61,015 nucleotides of DNA from Gaiellales bacterium. GTDB lineage: Bacteria > Actinomycetota > Thermoleophilia > BMS3ABIN01. Position numbers and translations under genes: made by a program. The DNA is taken from assembly GCA_003599855.1 (NCBI GenBank), contig QZKG01000066.1, positions 1 through 61,015 on the forward strand, read 5' to 3'. The notes below the pieces were generated by a model that saw only the letters and a program-made list of their open reading frames with translations, was not told the DNA's origin and did not search any database. Below, in pieces: positions 42,781-54,158 of the stretch; positions within the stretch are counted from its first letter, which is position 1; each line of letters opens with the position of its first letter.

Positions 42781-44187
42781 TTGCTTGCAAGACTGGGAAC
42801 ATTCGTCAAAGAGAAGAACCTCATAGACGAAGGCGACCGCATCCTCTGCATGGTCTCCGGGGGGCCGGACTCCGTTGCCATGCTGCACCTCATGAGCCTG
42901 CTGTCGCGCGGTGGAGAGGACTTCTCCGGCGAGTTCGGCCTGGGCATCTGCCATGTCAACTACCACCGACGCGGCGAGGAGAGCCTCGAGGACGAGGACT
43001 TCGTGCGCTCGCTGGGCGACCGCTACGACGCCCCGGTCCACGTGATTCCCGCCCCGGACGAGGAGCGTCCCAATTTCCAGGCCTGGGCGCGCGATTTCCG
43101 CTTCCTGGCGGCTGAGAACCTCTGCCGTTGGCAGGGGTACAACAAGATCGCCGTGGCGCATAATCTCGACGACAGGGTCGAGACCTTCCTGTACCGCATG
43201 ATCACTTACTCCGGCCGCCGCTCGCTGGTGGTCATGCCGCCCCGTCGGGGCAAGGTCATCCGGCCGCTGTTGCCCTTCACGGCGCGGGAGATCCGCGGCT
43301 ATCTGGACGGCGAGGGCATCGCCTACAGGATAGACCGGTCCAACCTGGAGCTCGAGTACGTCCGCAACCAGGTCCGGCACAGGGTGACGCCGCGGCTGGA
43401 GGAGATCCGTCCTGACTACCGCGAGCGCATCACCGATACGCTGTCGCTGCTGGAGGACGAGAGCCTGGTACTCAAGGAGGTCACCTCTGCGGCATGGCGG
43501 GACGCCCTCCTGGGGGAGGAAGAGGGCCGGGCGGTGCTGAGCGCCGCCGCGGTGGCTGCCATGCCCAGGGCGGTGGCCCGGCTGGTGGTGCGCCGCTGGC
43601 TCGCAGGCTGCTCCGAGGGCGTGAGGCTCTCCCGGCGCCTGCTGGAAGCGGTCGTGGACATCTGCCGCGAAGGGAGTGGCACGCGCAGGCTTTCCCTGGC
43701 CGGTGGACTGCAGCTTGCCAGGCAATACGATAGACTAATGGTCACGTCTGGGCCGGCCGAGGAAGAGGTTGCGGGCGCGGAGCCGCAGGCCCTACCCGTC
43801 CCCGGCCTGGTGACCTTCGGCGATTACGAGGTCGAAGCCGTGGAAGAGCCGGACTGGGACATGTCGTCCGCCGACCCTTCACTGGCGCTGGTGGACGCCG
43901 CCGCGCTGGCCGCGCCGTTGATGGTGAGGCCCTGGCGTCCGGGGGACAGCTTCAGGCCCCTGGGCCTCGGCGGCAGCAAGAGCCTGCAGGACCTCTTCAC
44001 CGACGAGAAAGTGCCGCAACCGGAACGGGGGGCTGTTCCCATCGTTACCTGTGGAGATGATATCGTCTGGGTATGCGGACTGCGGCTGGCGGAGGATTTC
44101 AGGGCGCGGCCCGGCTGCAGCAAGGTGGGCCTGCGGTTGAAAAAGAAGGCGAAAGCCAGGAGGGAACCGGTTGAAGAACGAGCTTGA
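42781..44187 (+). CDS. tilS: tRNA(Ile)-lysidine synthase
   Basis: A 468-residue enzyme that modifies C34 of the tRNA(Ile2) anticodon to lysidine so it reads AUA. The PP-loop ATPase motif SGGPDS is at residues 26-31, with CHVNYHRRGEESLEDEDFVR and AVAHNLDDRVETFLYR following. C-terminal TilS domains are present (VRPWRPGDSFRPLGLGGSKS). TTG 42781 is the first usable start downstream of the promoter. The frame stays open much further upstream across the opposite-strand regulator, which is not coding. It overlaps hpt by 17 nt. Confidence 0.95.
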   Translation: MLARLGTFVKEKNLIDEGDRILCMVSGGPDSVAMLHLMSLLSRGGEDFSGEFGLGICHVNYHRRGEESLEDEDFVRSLGDRYDAPVHVIPAPDEERPNFQAWARDFRFLAAENLCRWQGYNKIAVAHNLDDRVETFLYRMITYSGRRSLVVMPPRRGKVIRPLLPFTAREIRGYLDGEGIAYRIDRSNLELEYVRNQVRHRVTPRLEEIRPDYRERITDTLSLLEDESLVLKEVTSAAWRDALLGEEEGRAVLSAAAVAAMPRAVARLVVRRWLAGCSEGVRLSRRLLEAVVDICREGSGTRRLSLAGGLQLARQYDRLMVTSGPAEEEVAGAEPQALPVPGLVTFGDYEVEAVEEPDWDMSSADPSLALVDAAALAAPLMVRPWRPGDSFRPLGLGGSKSLQDLFTDEKVPQPERGAVPIVTCGDDIVWVCGLRLAEDFRARPGCSKVGLRLKKKAKARREPVEERA

Positions 44188-44707
44188 GGAGGTGCTCCTC
44201 ACCGAGGAGCAGATAAGGACGCGCGTCTCGGAGATCGCCGCCCGGATAACGGCTGACTACGAAGGCAAGGACCCGGTGCTCGTCTGCGTGCTCAAAGGGG
44301 CGGTCTTCTTCATGGCCGACCTCGTCCGGGAGATCAGGGTCCCCTGCGAGATGGACTTCATGGCGGTGTCCAGTTATGGCTCATCATCCGATTCGTCGGG
44401 GGTGGTGCGCATCCTCAAGGACCTCGACGCCCAGGTGGAAGGTCGCCACGTGATCATCGTCGAAGACATCATCGATACGGGGCTGACCCTGAGCTACCTG
44501 ATGAAGAACCTCAAGGCCCGCAACCCCGCTGACGTACAGGTCTGCGCGCTGCTGACGAAACCGGCGAGGCGCAAGGTGGACAACCCTTGCCGCTACGTGG
44601 GGTTCGAGGTGCCCAACAAGTTCGTGGTGGGTTACGGCCTCGATTATGAGGAGCGGTACCGCAACCTCAGGTTTATCGCCGCGCTGCCCGAGGAAATGTT
44701 GGAATAG
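44171..44707 (+). CDS. hpt: Hypoxanthine phosphoribosyltransferase
   Basis: A 178-residue purine-salvage enzyme that makes IMP and GMP from hypoxanthine or guanine and PRPP. The PRPP-binding motif VIIVEDIIDTGLTL is intact at about residue 96, and VLKGAVFFMADLVREI and the C-terminal VPNKFVVGYGLDYEERYRNL match the family. TTG start with AGGAGGG upstream. The order tilS-hpt-ftsH is conserved in many Gram-positive bacteria. Confidence 0.96.
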   Translation: MKNELEEVLLTEEQIRTRVSEIAARITADYEGKDPVLVCVLKGAVFFMADLVREIRVPCEMDFMAVSSYGSSSDSSGVVRILKDLDAQVEGRHVIIVEDIIDTGLTLSYLMKNLKARNPADVQVCALLTKPARRKVDNPCRYVGFEVPNKFVVGYGLDYEERYRNLRFIAALPEEMLE

Positions 44708-44756
44708 GCGCCTTGCATTCGTGACGGTCGGCGACCTGCCCGACGGGTGCCAAATG

Positions 44757-44765
44757 TGCGATAAT
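44757..44765 (+). promoter_or_regulatory. Extended -10 promoter for ftsH
   Basis: TGC-GATAAT in the 126-nt interval between hpt and ftsH, about 70 nt before the ftsH TTG start. No clear -35. Confidence 0.45.
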
Positions 44766-44833
44766 TAACCGGAGTGTCCCAACGTATGAAAACCCCGGCC
44801 CGCGCCGGCCGGACCTGAAAGAGGTAGGTAGTC

Positions 44834-46828
<1,995 letters not shown>

Positions 46829-46834
46829 TCCGCC

Positions 46835-47404
46835 ATGGATCCGGAGAAGATAAAGAGCGGCGTCCGGCTGATCCTCGAAGGCATCGGTGAAGACCCCGGG
46901 CGCGACGGGCTCTCATCCACGCCGGAACGGGTCGCGGCGATGTACGAGGACATCTTCTCGGGTCTGGCGGTGGAGCCGACTTCGGTGATCAGCACGATGC
47001 CCGGCGATCGTCACCAGGAGATGATCCTGCTGAAGGACATATCCTATTTCTCCATGTGCGAGCACCACCTGCTGCCCTTCTTCGGCAAGGCCCATCTGGC
47101 CTATATCCCCAGCAAGGGCGGGCTGATCACGGGCCTGTCCAAACTGACGCACCTGGTGCAGGTGGTCGCGCGGCGCCCGCAGCTCCAGGAGCGGATGACT
47201 TCCATGATCGCCGACTCCCTGGAGGAGGCGCTCGAGCCCCGGGGCGTGCTGGTGCTGGTGGAGGCTGAGCACCTCTGCATGGCGATGCGCGGCATCCGCA
47301 GCCCGGCGCAGACGGTGACGTCCGCCGTCAGGGGCATCTTCCGCACCAACGCCGCCACCCGCGCCGAGGCGCTGTCGCTGATCAACGCCGGCAGCGGGCA
47401 GTAA
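46835..47404 (+). CDS. folE: GTP cyclohydrolase I
   Basis: A 189-residue enzyme that converts GTP to dihydroneopterin triphosphate, the first step of folate synthesis. Zinc ligands are visible in [20 protein letters not shown] and [12 protein letters not shown], and the family segment [20 protein letters not shown] is present. ATG start 6 nt after ftsH. It leads a folate-NAD-biotin gene series (folE, folP, folB, folK, nadA, nadB, nadC, birA). Confidence 0.97.
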   Translation: MDPEKIKSGVRLILEGIGEDPGRDGLSSTPERVAAMYEDIFSGLAVEPTSVISTMPGDRHQEMILLKDISYFSMCEHHLLPFFGKAHLAYIPSKGGLITGLSKLTHLVQVVARRPQLQERMTSMIADSLEEALEPRGVLVLVEAEHLCMAMRGIRSPAQTVTSAVRGIFRTNAATRAEALSLINAGSGQ

Positions 47405-47412
47405 CAACAATA

Positions 47413-47431
47413 CAAGCCTTCGCTGCGGGAC
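47413..47431 (+). repeat. 19-bp repeat CAAGCCTTCGCTGCGGGAC, copy 2
   Basis: Identical to 37174-37192. Located in the 132-nt gap between folE and folP, starting 8 nt after the folE stop codon. Confidence 0.65.
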
Positions 47432-47536
47432 CCCCCTGGCAGCTTAGCTATCCCCGGCGCCTACCAAAGCTTCGTCCCCCTGGGCCCATTTCATATACAC
47501 TATGGGCGTGAGCTTAATAACGGCGCCGGGTGACCC

Positions 47537-48739
47537 GTGGACCAGAATCCTTACATCATCAGCATCGAATCCCAGGCTGAGGCCGAGCGGCTGCAGGAGC
47601 GGCTGGGAGTCGCGCCTGAGGGGATAGATATCATGGCCCCCATGGCAGTCTCGCGCCTGGTCAGGGTGGCGGGTCTGGACGCCCGCGACGCCAACATCCT
47701 CAAGCAGGAGATGCTGGCGGCCGGTGGCGACTGCGCCCTGCCGGAGGACGTCTATGACCTTGCCGGCGACGCTGCCGGGGCGCTGGTCATGGGCACCCCG
47801 GCGCAGCTCATGATGCTTGCCGAGAAACTTCGGCGCCACGGTCCCGGCCTCTATCACCTGGCCGCTGTCCTTGCTTTCAGCATCGAGAACTACGAGCGCG
47901 GCCGCAGCCGCGAAAGGCGTCTGCCGCCGGCGCTGGGGAGGCAGGGCTGGCAGGTAATGGGCATCCTCAACGTGACGCCGGACTCTTTCCATGACGGCGG
48001 CAGCTACGAGGATCCCGGCGCGGCGCTGAGGCAGGCTGAGGCCATGGTGGCCGCGGGCGCCGGCGTCATCGACATCGGCGGCGAGTCCACCCGGCCTGGC
48101 TCCGGTCCCGTCAGCGAGGAGGAGGAGCTCCGGCGCGTGCTGCCCGTGGTGGAGGCTGTGGCCGGCCTCGGCGTGCCCGTCTCCATCGACACCAGCAAGG
48201 CGGCAGTGGCCCGGGAAGCCCTGCGCCTCGGGGCCTCGATGATCAACGACATCACCGCCCTGCGGGGCGACGCCGAGATGGCCCGGCTGGCCGCGCGGCA
48301 GGGGTGTCCCGTCTGTCTCATGCATATGCAGGGCACGCCGGCGGACATGCAGAAGAAGCCCCGCTACCGGGACGTGGTGGGCGAGATCACTGCTTTCCTG
48401 CGTGACCGCGTCGCCTGGGCCGAGGCGCAGGGGATAGCAAGGGAGAACCTCGTCATCGATCCGGGCATCGGCTTCGGCAAGAGCCCGGAGCACAACCTGG
48501 AGATACTCAATCGGCTGGACGCTTTCCTGGCGCTGGGGCTGCCGGTCATGATCGGCGCGTCGCGCAAGAGTTTCCTCGGCGCTGTGCTGGAAAACGATGA
48601 CAGCGGCAAGCGCCTGGCGGCGACGGTCGCCGCAACTGTGCTGGCATACGGCAAGGGGGCACAGCTGTTCCGCGTCCATGACGTCAGGGAGAACCGCGAC
48701 GCCCTGCTGGTAGCCTCCGCGGTGGGGTCAGAAGGCTGA
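47537..48739 (+). CDS. folP: Dihydropteroate synthase, long form
   Basis: A 400-residue enzyme that joins 6-hydroxymethyl-dihydropterin pyrophosphate to p-aminobenzoate. The catalytic TIM barrel begins near residue 135 (VMGILNVTPDSFHDGGSYED) and includes VIDIGGESTRPGSGPVSEEE, MINDITALRG, CLMHMQGTP and DPGIGFGKSPEHNL. The first 130 residues are an extra N-terminal domain seen in a subset of bacterial DHPS proteins. GTG start. Overlaps folB by 1 nt (TGATG). Confidence 0.95.
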   Translation: MDQNPYIISIESQAEAERLQERLGVAPEGIDIMAPMAVSRLVRVAGLDARDANILKQEMLAAGGDCALPEDVYDLAGDAAGALVMGTPAQLMMLAEKLRRHGPGLYHLAAVLAFSIENYERGRSRERRLPPALGRQGWQVMGILNVTPDSFHDGGSYEDPGAALRQAEAMVAAGAGVIDIGGESTRPGSGPVSEEEELRRVLPVVEAVAGLGVPVSIDTSKAAVAREALRLGASMINDITALRGDAEMARLAARQGCPVCLMHMQGTPADMQKKPRYRDVVGEITAFLRDRVAWAEAQGIARENLVIDPGIGFGKSPEHNLEILNRLDAFLALGLPVMIGASRKSFLGAVLENDDSGKRLAATVAATVLAYGKGAQLFRVHDVRENRDALLVASAVGSEG

Positions 48740-49119
48740 TGATGCCAGGGCAGGGACAGGCGGCGGTGCTCCGAATCGAGGGCCTCGAGGTGACGGCCCG
48801 TCACGGTCTTCTGCCCCAGGAGAAGGAGAGCGACCAGCTCTTCCGCTTCGACCTGGAACTCCGGATGGGCTCCTGCCCGGCCTGCGTCAGTGATAAGATT
48901 GAGGACACGGTGGACTACGCGGCCGTCATCGACGATGTCGTGGCGGCGGCGACCACGCGGCAATACGAGCTCCTGGAGCGGTTGGCCACGGTGGTGGCCG
49001 GCGCCGTCCTCGAGCGGCATGTGACTGTCGACTCGGTGCTGGTGCGGGTGGAAAAGGCAGCGCCCCCCGTCGACCAGGCCGTCGGCTCTGTTTCTGTCAT
49101 CGTCGAGGTTGAGCGTTGA
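48739..49119 (+). CDS. folB: Dihydroneopterin aldolase
   Basis: A 126-residue member of the FolB family: LRIEGLEVTARHGLLPQEKE at the N terminus, VDYAAVIDDVVAAATTRQYE in the middle with the catalytic glutamate region YELLERLATVVAGAVL, and a C-terminal VRVEKAAPPVDQAVGSVSV. It cleaves dihydroneopterin to 6-hydroxymethyl-dihydropterin. The start overlaps the folP stop by 1 nt, and folK follows after 30 nt. Confidence 0.94.
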   Translation: MMPGQGQAAVLRIEGLEVTARHGLLPQEKESDQLFRFDLELRMGSCPACVSDKIEDTVDYAAVIDDVVAAATTRQYELLERLATVVAGAVLERHVTVDSVLVRVEKAAPPVDQAVGSVSVIVEVER

Positions 49120-49149
49120 CGGCCCTGGGCGGGGGCCGGGAGTAGCGAT

Positions 49150-49668
49150 ATGTCGACCGCGTATCTCTCGCTCGGCTGTAATGCCGGAGATTGCCGCGCC
49201 AATCTGGCGCAGGCGGTGGGGCTGCTGGCGGACGACCCCGCGACGGAAGTGGTCGCGGTGTCCTCGGTTTATGTGACCGAACCGGTAGGTATGAAAGAGC
49301 AACCGGATTTTTTCAACATCGCGGTGGAACTGGAGACGGAGCTGGAGCCGCTGGAGTTGCTGGCAGCCTGCCGCAGCATCGAAGAGGCCCTGGGGGGCAG
49401 GGACGGCCGCGTGCCCGGGGGGCCGCGGACCATGGACATTGACATTATCCTGTACGAGCAGGTGAAAATGATGCACAAGGACCTGGCGCTGCCCCATCCG
49501 CGCATGGCGGAGCGGGCCTTCGTCATGGTCCCGCTGGCGGAGATCGCCCCCGGCAGGGAGCTTGTCGGCGGCGGCACGGTGGAGCAGAGGCTGGCGTCCC
49601 TCGACGACCCGCACCGGGTGACGAGAGACGGCGTGCTTGAAGGTTTCCCAGGAGGAAAGAGTGGTTGA
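49150..49668 (+). CDS. folK: 6-hydroxymethyl-dihydropterin pyrophosphokinase
   Basis: A 172-residue HPPK with the family motifs YLSLGCNAGDCRANLAQAVG, SSVYVTEPVGMKEQPDFFN, GGRDGRVPGGPRTMDIDIIL (catalytic aspartates) and LALPHPRMAERAFVMVPLAE. It activates the pterin for DHPS. ATG start. Its 3' end overlaps the nadA start by 8 nt. Confidence 0.96.
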   Translation: MSTAYLSLGCNAGDCRANLAQAVGLLADDPATEVVAVSSVYVTEPVGMKEQPDFFNIAVELETELEPLELLAACRSIEEALGGRDGRVPGGPRTMDIDIILYEQVKMMHKDLALPHPRMAERAFVMVPLAEIAPGRELVGGGTVEQRLASLDDPHRVTRDGVLEGFPGGKSG

Positions 49669-50575
49669 TTACACTGAACAGCAGGAGGAGCTGCGGGAGT
49701 TGGCGCGGGAGAAGAACGCGCTCATCATAGCCCATAACTACCAGCGGCCGGAGATACAGGATGTAGCCCACTTCACCGGCGACTCCCTGGAGCTCTCCCG
49801 CATGGCCGCCGGCACCGACGCCGACATCATCCTCTTCTGCGGCGTCCACTTCATGGCCGAGACTGCCCATATCCTGTCGCCGCAGAAGAAGGTGTTGCTG
49901 GCGGAGCTCAAGGCGGGCTGTCCCATGGCGGACATGATCACCGCCGAGGACCTGGTGAAGCTCAAGGGCGAGCACCCGCAAGCGCTGGTGGTTGCCTACG
50001 TCAACACTTCCGCTGCGGTCAAGGCAGAGACCGACATCTGCTGCACCAGCGCCAACGCCGCAACCGTGGTGGCCAACATCCCCGAGGGCCGGGAGATCAT
50101 CTTCATCCCTGACCGCAACCTGGGCCATTATGTGGAGCAGAAGACAGGCAGGGAGCTGATCAAGTGGCAGGGTTACTGCCCCACGCATGAATACATCACT
50201 GCGGCTGACATACGCAGGACCAGGGAAGAGCGCCCGGACGCCGTCGTTTTGGCTCACCCTGAATGCCTGCCCGAGGTCCAGGAGATCGCCGACTCGCTGG
50301 AGAGCACCTCCGGCATGATCCGTTACGCCAGGGAATCAGCGGCGTCATCGTTCATCATCGCCACCGAGATGGGCCTGAACCACCGCCTGCAGAAGGAGAA
50401 CCCCGGCAAGCAGTTCATCACGCCCACCAGGAAGGCCATCTGCCCCAACATGAAAATGACGACATTGCCCAAGGCGCTCGCGACGCTCCGGGAGGAGCGC
50501 TACGAGATACGGCTGGACGAAGAGATTCGCTCCCGCGCGCTGGCCGCCGTCGAGGCGATGGTGTCTTACACATGA
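49661..50575 (+). CDS. nadA: Quinolinate synthase A
   Basis: A 304-residue [4Fe-4S] enzyme that condenses iminoaspartate with dihydroxyacetone phosphate to form quinolinate. Cluster cysteines are in ILFCGVHFMAE, the CCTSANAATVVANIP region and RKAICPNMKMTTL. Active-site motifs are IIAHNYQRPEIQDVAHFTGD and HPECLPEVQEIADS. GTG 49661 has GGAGGA at good spacing; the frame extends to 49637 but that part lies in folK. First gene of the de novo NAD trio nadA-nadB-nadC. Confidence 0.96.
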   Translation: MVDYTEQQEELRELAREKNALIIAHNYQRPEIQDVAHFTGDSLELSRMAAGTDADIILFCGVHFMAETAHILSPQKKVLLAELKAGCPMADMITAEDLVKLKGEHPQALVVAYVNTSAAVKAETDICCTSANAATVVANIPEGREIIFIPDRNLGHYVEQKTGRELIKWQGYCPTHEYITAADIRRTREERPDAVVLAHPECLPEVQEIADSLESTSGMIRYARESAASSFIIATEMGLNHRLQKENPGKQFITPTRKAICPNMKMTTLPKALATLREERYEIRLDEEIRSRALAAVEAMVSYT

Positions 50576-50587
50576 TGGTGCCTTTGC

Positions 50588-52201
50588 ATGACAAGACCAT
50601 ATTTGCTGGCGGCAACTGACAGAGAACCACGCAGCCGTTTCTATGACGTGATCGTCATCGGGAGCGGCATCGGCGGCCTGACCGCCGCCGTTGGCGCGGC
50701 GCGCCAGTGGAAAGTGGCGCTCATCACCAAGAGCGTGCTGCGTGACACCACGACCTTCCTGGCCCAGGGTGGCATCGCCGCGGCGCTGGGTGAGCAGGAC
50801 TCGCCGCAGCTCCATTTCGATGACACCATCCGCGCCGGCGCCGGCCTCTGCAACGAAGAGGCGGTGGAGATACTGGTGAACGAGGGGCCGGCCCGCGTCC
50901 GCGAGCTGATGGAGATCTGCCCCAAGTTCGACCGCGCCGGGGGCGACCTGGTGCTGGCCAGCGAGGGAGCCCATTCGGTGCCGCGCGTGGCGCACGCCGG
51001 CGGCGACTCCACCGGCAGCGAGGTCGCCAGCGCCCTGACCCGGGCGATGCAGTCCGGCAGCCGCGTCCAGGTGCTGGAGAACGAGTTCGTCGTCGACCTG
51101 CTGACCAGTGGGGGCCGCTGCGTCGGCGCTGTCTCGCTCGACCCCGGGAGCGGCGCCTTCACCCTCAATTACGCCACTGCCACCGTTCTGGCTACGGGCG
51201 GTTGCGGCCAGGTGTATTCCCTGACGACCAATCCCACGGTGGCCACCGGCGACGGTGTCGCCATGGCCTATCGCGCCGGCGCGACCATCGGCGATATGGA
51301 GTTCGTCCAGTTCCACCCCACCGGCCTCTATTCAGACGAGTCGCCCATCTTCCTCATCACCGAAGCGCTGCGGGGAGAGGGGGCCTATCTGCTCAACCAC
51401 GCAGGCGAGCGGTTCATGGTGGGCATCGACCCCCAGGCGGAGCTGGGCCCCCGCGACGTGGTCGTCAAGGAGATGGTGCGGCAGATGCGCGAGTCAGGCC
51501 AGGAATTCCTCTTCCTGGACGCCACCCACCTTGATTGCGGCATGCTCCAGGAGCGCTTCCCCAACGTTTACCATAACCTCAAGGAAAAGGGCTATGACCT
51601 CTGCCGCGACCGCATCCCGGTCGCCCCGGTCTGCCATTACATGATCGGCGGCGTGGTCACCGACATCTGGGGACGGAGCACCCTGCCGGGGCTTTATGCC
51701 AGCGGCGAGGTGGCCAGCACCGGCGTGCACGGGGCCAACCGCCTGGCCAGTAACTCGCTGCTGGAGGGCCTGGTGTTCAGCGACCGGATAGTCCGTCACC
51801 TTGACAGCTACATCGGACAGGCGCGTGATGAGGCCAGAGGCGGGCGCCTGGAGCTGCCTCGCGGAGACAGGACGGGGAGCCCGGATTCTCTGGTAGCCTC
51901 CACCAGGCACAGCCTGCAGAAGCTCATGTCCTCCCGCGTCGGGACCGTGCGCAGCGAAGAGGGCCTCATGGCCGCCCTGGAGGAGATCGGCACGATGGAG
52001 GAGTCCCTCGCTTCCCCCGGAGCGGACCCGGAACAGTACGAGCTCGCCAATCTGCTGACCGTTGCCTCGCACATCGTCAAGGCGGCGCTCCTGAGGGAGG
52101 AGAGCCGCGGGTCCCAGCTGCGCGAGGACTATCCCAGCCAGGATGACATCAACTGGAAGCGCCATCTGAACTTCAGGCTCAGGGAAGAGGGGGGCGGATG
52201 A
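50588..52201 (+). CDS. nadB: L-aspartate oxidase
   Basis: A 537-residue FAD enzyme that oxidises aspartate to iminoaspartate for NadA. FAD-binding YDVIVIGSGIGGLTAAVGAA is at residues 18-37, with FLAQGGIAAALG, MEFVQFHPTGLYSDESP and YASGEVASTGVHGANRLASN matching the succinate-dehydrogenase-like flavoprotein family. The anaerobic lineage may use fumarate rather than oxygen as acceptor (inference). ATG start 12 nt after nadA. Confidence 0.96.
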   Translation: MTRPYLLAATDREPRSRFYDVIVIGSGIGGLTAAVGAARQWKVALITKSVLRDTTTFLAQGGIAAALGEQDSPQLHFDDTIRAGAGLCNEEAVEILVNEGPARVRELMEICPKFDRAGGDLVLASEGAHSVPRVAHAGGDSTGSEVASALTRAMQSGSRVQVLENEFVVDLLTSGGRCVGAVSLDPGSGAFTLNYATATVLATGGCGQVYSLTTNPTVATGDGVAMAYRAGATIGDMEFVQFHPTGLYSDESPIFLITEALRGEGAYLLNHAGERFMVGIDPQAELGPRDVVVKEMVRQMRESGQEFLFLDATHLDCGMLQERFPNVYHNLKEKGYDLCRDRIPVAPVCHYMIGGVVTDIWGRSTLPGLYASGEVASTGVHGANRLASNSLLEGLVFSDRIVRHLDSYIGQARDEARGGRLELPRGDRTGSPDSLVASTRHSLQKLMSSRVGTVRSEEGLMAALEEIGTMEESLASPGADPEQYELANLLTVASHIVKAALLREESRGSQLREDYPSQDDINWKRHLNFRLREEGGG

Positions 52202-52217
52202 AAGGGAGATGCGGCAG

Positions 52218-53072
52218 ATGAACCAGCAGGCCGGGGAACCGGGCAAAGTTGAGCTGGAAAGGATCGTATCGCTGGCGCTGGCCGAGGACCTGGGCGCGGC
52301 GGGCGACATAACCTCGAAGGCGATCTTCTCCGAAAGCGCATCGGGGGCGGCCCGGGTAGTCACTCGCGAGCCCTGCACCGTGTCGGGCATGGCGGCGGCT
52401 GCCGAAGTCTGCCGGCAGGTGGGGGGCCTGGATCTCCTGCCGCTGGTACAGGACGGGCAGGCGGTGCCGGCTGCCGCGGAGGTCATCCACCTCGACGGCA
52501 GCCTGCGGGCGCTGCTCTCCTGCGAGCGCACGCTGCTCAATTTCCTTTCACGGCTTTCGGGCATAGCCACTCTGACCCGCAGCTTTGTGGATGCCGTCGC
52601 TGGCACGGGGGCTACGGTGGCGGCAACGCGCAAGACCGGACCGGGGATGAGGCGGCTGGAGAAGGAAGCTGTGGTCCACGGGGGTGGAGTGGCGCACCGC
52701 GCCGGCCTCTATGACGCGGCCCTGATCAAGGACAACCACATCGCCGCCGCCGGCGGGCTCGCTCCTGCCGTCGACGCGGTGATACGCGAGCTGGGGGGAG
52801 AGGTGGAGATAGAAGTCGAGGTCGACACCATCGGGCAGCTGGCGGAGGCGGCAGAGGCTGCCGTGGACTGGATCATGCTGGACAACATGAGGGTGGAAGA
52901 GGTGCGCGAGTGTGTCGCTCTCGTCGCCGGCAGGAAGAAGCTGGAGGCATCCGGCGGGATAGGCCTGGACAACATACGGGAGTATGCGCTGGCAGGTGTT
53001 GAGCGCATCTCGGTAGGGGAGCTGACCCGTTCGGCCCCCGGCATCGACTTCAGCATGGAGGTGGACCAGTGA
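52218..53072 (+). CDS. nadC: Nicotinate-nucleotide pyrophosphorylase (quinolinate phosphoribosyltransferase)
   Basis: A 284-residue QPRTase that converts quinolinate and PRPP to nicotinate mononucleotide. Motifs: ALAEDLGAAGDITSKAIF, LLSCERTLLNFLSRLSGIAT, ATRKTGPGMRRLEKEAVVHG (PRPP and substrate), IKDNHIAAAGG and EASGGIGLDNIREYALAGVE. ATG 52218 has AAGGGAG at correct spacing; ATG 52209 is too close to it. Completes the NAD branch; the birA start overlaps it by 4 nt. Confidence 0.96.
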   Translation: MNQQAGEPGKVELERIVSLALAEDLGAAGDITSKAIFSESASGAARVVTREPCTVSGMAAAAEVCRQVGGLDLLPLVQDGQAVPAAAEVIHLDGSLRALLSCERTLLNFLSRLSGIATLTRSFVDAVAGTGATVAATRKTGPGMRRLEKEAVVHGGGVAHRAGLYDAALIKDNHIAAAGGLAPAVDAVIRELGGEVEIEVEVDTIGQLAEAAEAAVDWIMLDNMRVEEVRECVALVAGRKKLEASGGIGLDNIREYALAGVERISVGELTRSAPGIDFSMEVDQ

Positions 53073-54043
53073 GCATCGAAGCCAGGATCCTCGCGGAACT
53101 TTCCGAGTACGAATACGCCTCGGGTGAGAAGATCAGCGAGAAGCTCAACATCACCCGTGCTGCTGTCTGGAAGCACATCAACAGGCTGCGGGAGCGGGGG
53201 TATGACATCAAGGCTTCGCCGCGCAACGGCTACATACTCTCGTCCCGGCCGGACAAGCTGATAGCCGCGGAGCTCCAGAACCGGCTCCAGACCAGCGTCA
53301 TCGGCAGCAGTATCCAGAGCTTCGAGGAGATCGGCTCGACGGCGGACAAGGCCCGCGAGCTGGCGATGCGGGGGGTCCAGGATGGCACGGTGCTCGCCGC
53401 GGAGAGCCAAACGCAAGGCCGGGGCAGGATGGAGCGCGGCTGGGTGACGCCCCCCGGGCAGGCGATCGCCCTCTCGGTGATCCTGTACCCAGGCTTCACT
53501 CCGCCCCAGGTGCCGCTGCTGGGGCTGGCCGCCAGTCTTGCGGTCCGGCAGGCGGTCGAATCGGTTACCGGGCTCGCGCCGAAGCTGAAGTGGCCCAATG
53601 ACATCTACCTGGGGGGCGGGAAAGTCGCTGGCATCCTCGTGGAGATGTCGGCCGAGCTCGACCGGGTAAAGTGGGTCGTGGTGAGCGCCGGGATAAACGT
53701 CAACAACCGCTTCGACGGCACGCCGCTCGAGGGCGTGGCGAGATCGCTCCGCGAGGCCGCCGGCGGCAGGGTCTCACGCCTGGATGTGGCCGTGGCTTTC
53801 CTGGCTGAGCTTGACCGTTATTACATCCGCGGCCTGTCAGGCAAGGCCGCAGAAGCCATCCGCTTCGACTTTGAGGCCAACGACATGCTGCAGGGCCGGG
53901 AGGTCGAGGTGCAGACGCCCACGGGTCCGGTAAGGGGGGTAGCCAGCGGGATCGACGCCGACGGCCGCCTGCTGGTGCGCGCCGCTGACGGCTCACTGAG
54001 CGCCCTCTTCAGCGGTGAGGCATCCCTTGCCCGCTCCGGCTGA
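53069..54043 (+). CDS. birA: Bifunctional biotin-protein ligase and repressor
   Basis: A 324-residue BirA. An N-terminal winged helix (GEKISEKLNITRAAVWKHIN, residues 19-38) makes it a group II ligase able to bind DNA. The catalytic part holds AAESQTQGRGRMERGWVTPP, LKWPNDIYLGGGKVAGILVE and SAGINVNNRFD. It attaches biotin to carboxylases and represses biotin genes. GTG start overlapping nadC. A matching operator lies upstream of bioY at 54061-54091. Confidence 0.94.
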   Translation: MSIEARILAELSEYEYASGEKISEKLNITRAAVWKHINRLRERGYDIKASPRNGYILSSRPDKLIAAELQNRLQTSVIGSSIQSFEEIGSTADKARELAMRGVQDGTVLAAESQTQGRGRMERGWVTPPGQAIALSVILYPGFTPPQVPLLGLAASLAVRQAVESVTGLAPKLKWPNDIYLGGGKVAGILVEMSAELDRVKWVVVSAGINVNNRFDGTPLEGVARSLREAAGGRVSRLDVAVAFLAELDRYYIRGLSGKAAEAIRFDFEANDMLQGREVEVQTPTGPVRGVASGIDADGRLLVRAADGSLSALFSGEASLARSG

Positions 54044-54060
54044 GAGACCGTGACCAGATA

Positions 54061-54113
54061 ATGTAAACAAATAGATTATAAAGGTTGACATAGGCGCCCG
54101 CGTGATGTAGATT
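54061..54113 (+). promoter_or_regulatory. BirA operator overlapping the bioY promoter
   Basis: ATGTAAACA (54061-54069) and GGTTGACAT (54083-54091) form an inverted repeat with a 13-nt AT-rich spacer, the shape of BirA boxes (TGTAAAC-N14-GTTTACA type). TTGACA (54085-54090) inside the right arm can serve as -35, with TAGATT (54108-54113) as -10 at 17 bp. BirA binding would block this promoter. Confidence 0.75.
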
Positions 54114-54158
54114 TCCTCGAAATGTCACCACGTCAACGATGAAAGGCCAGGATACCCC

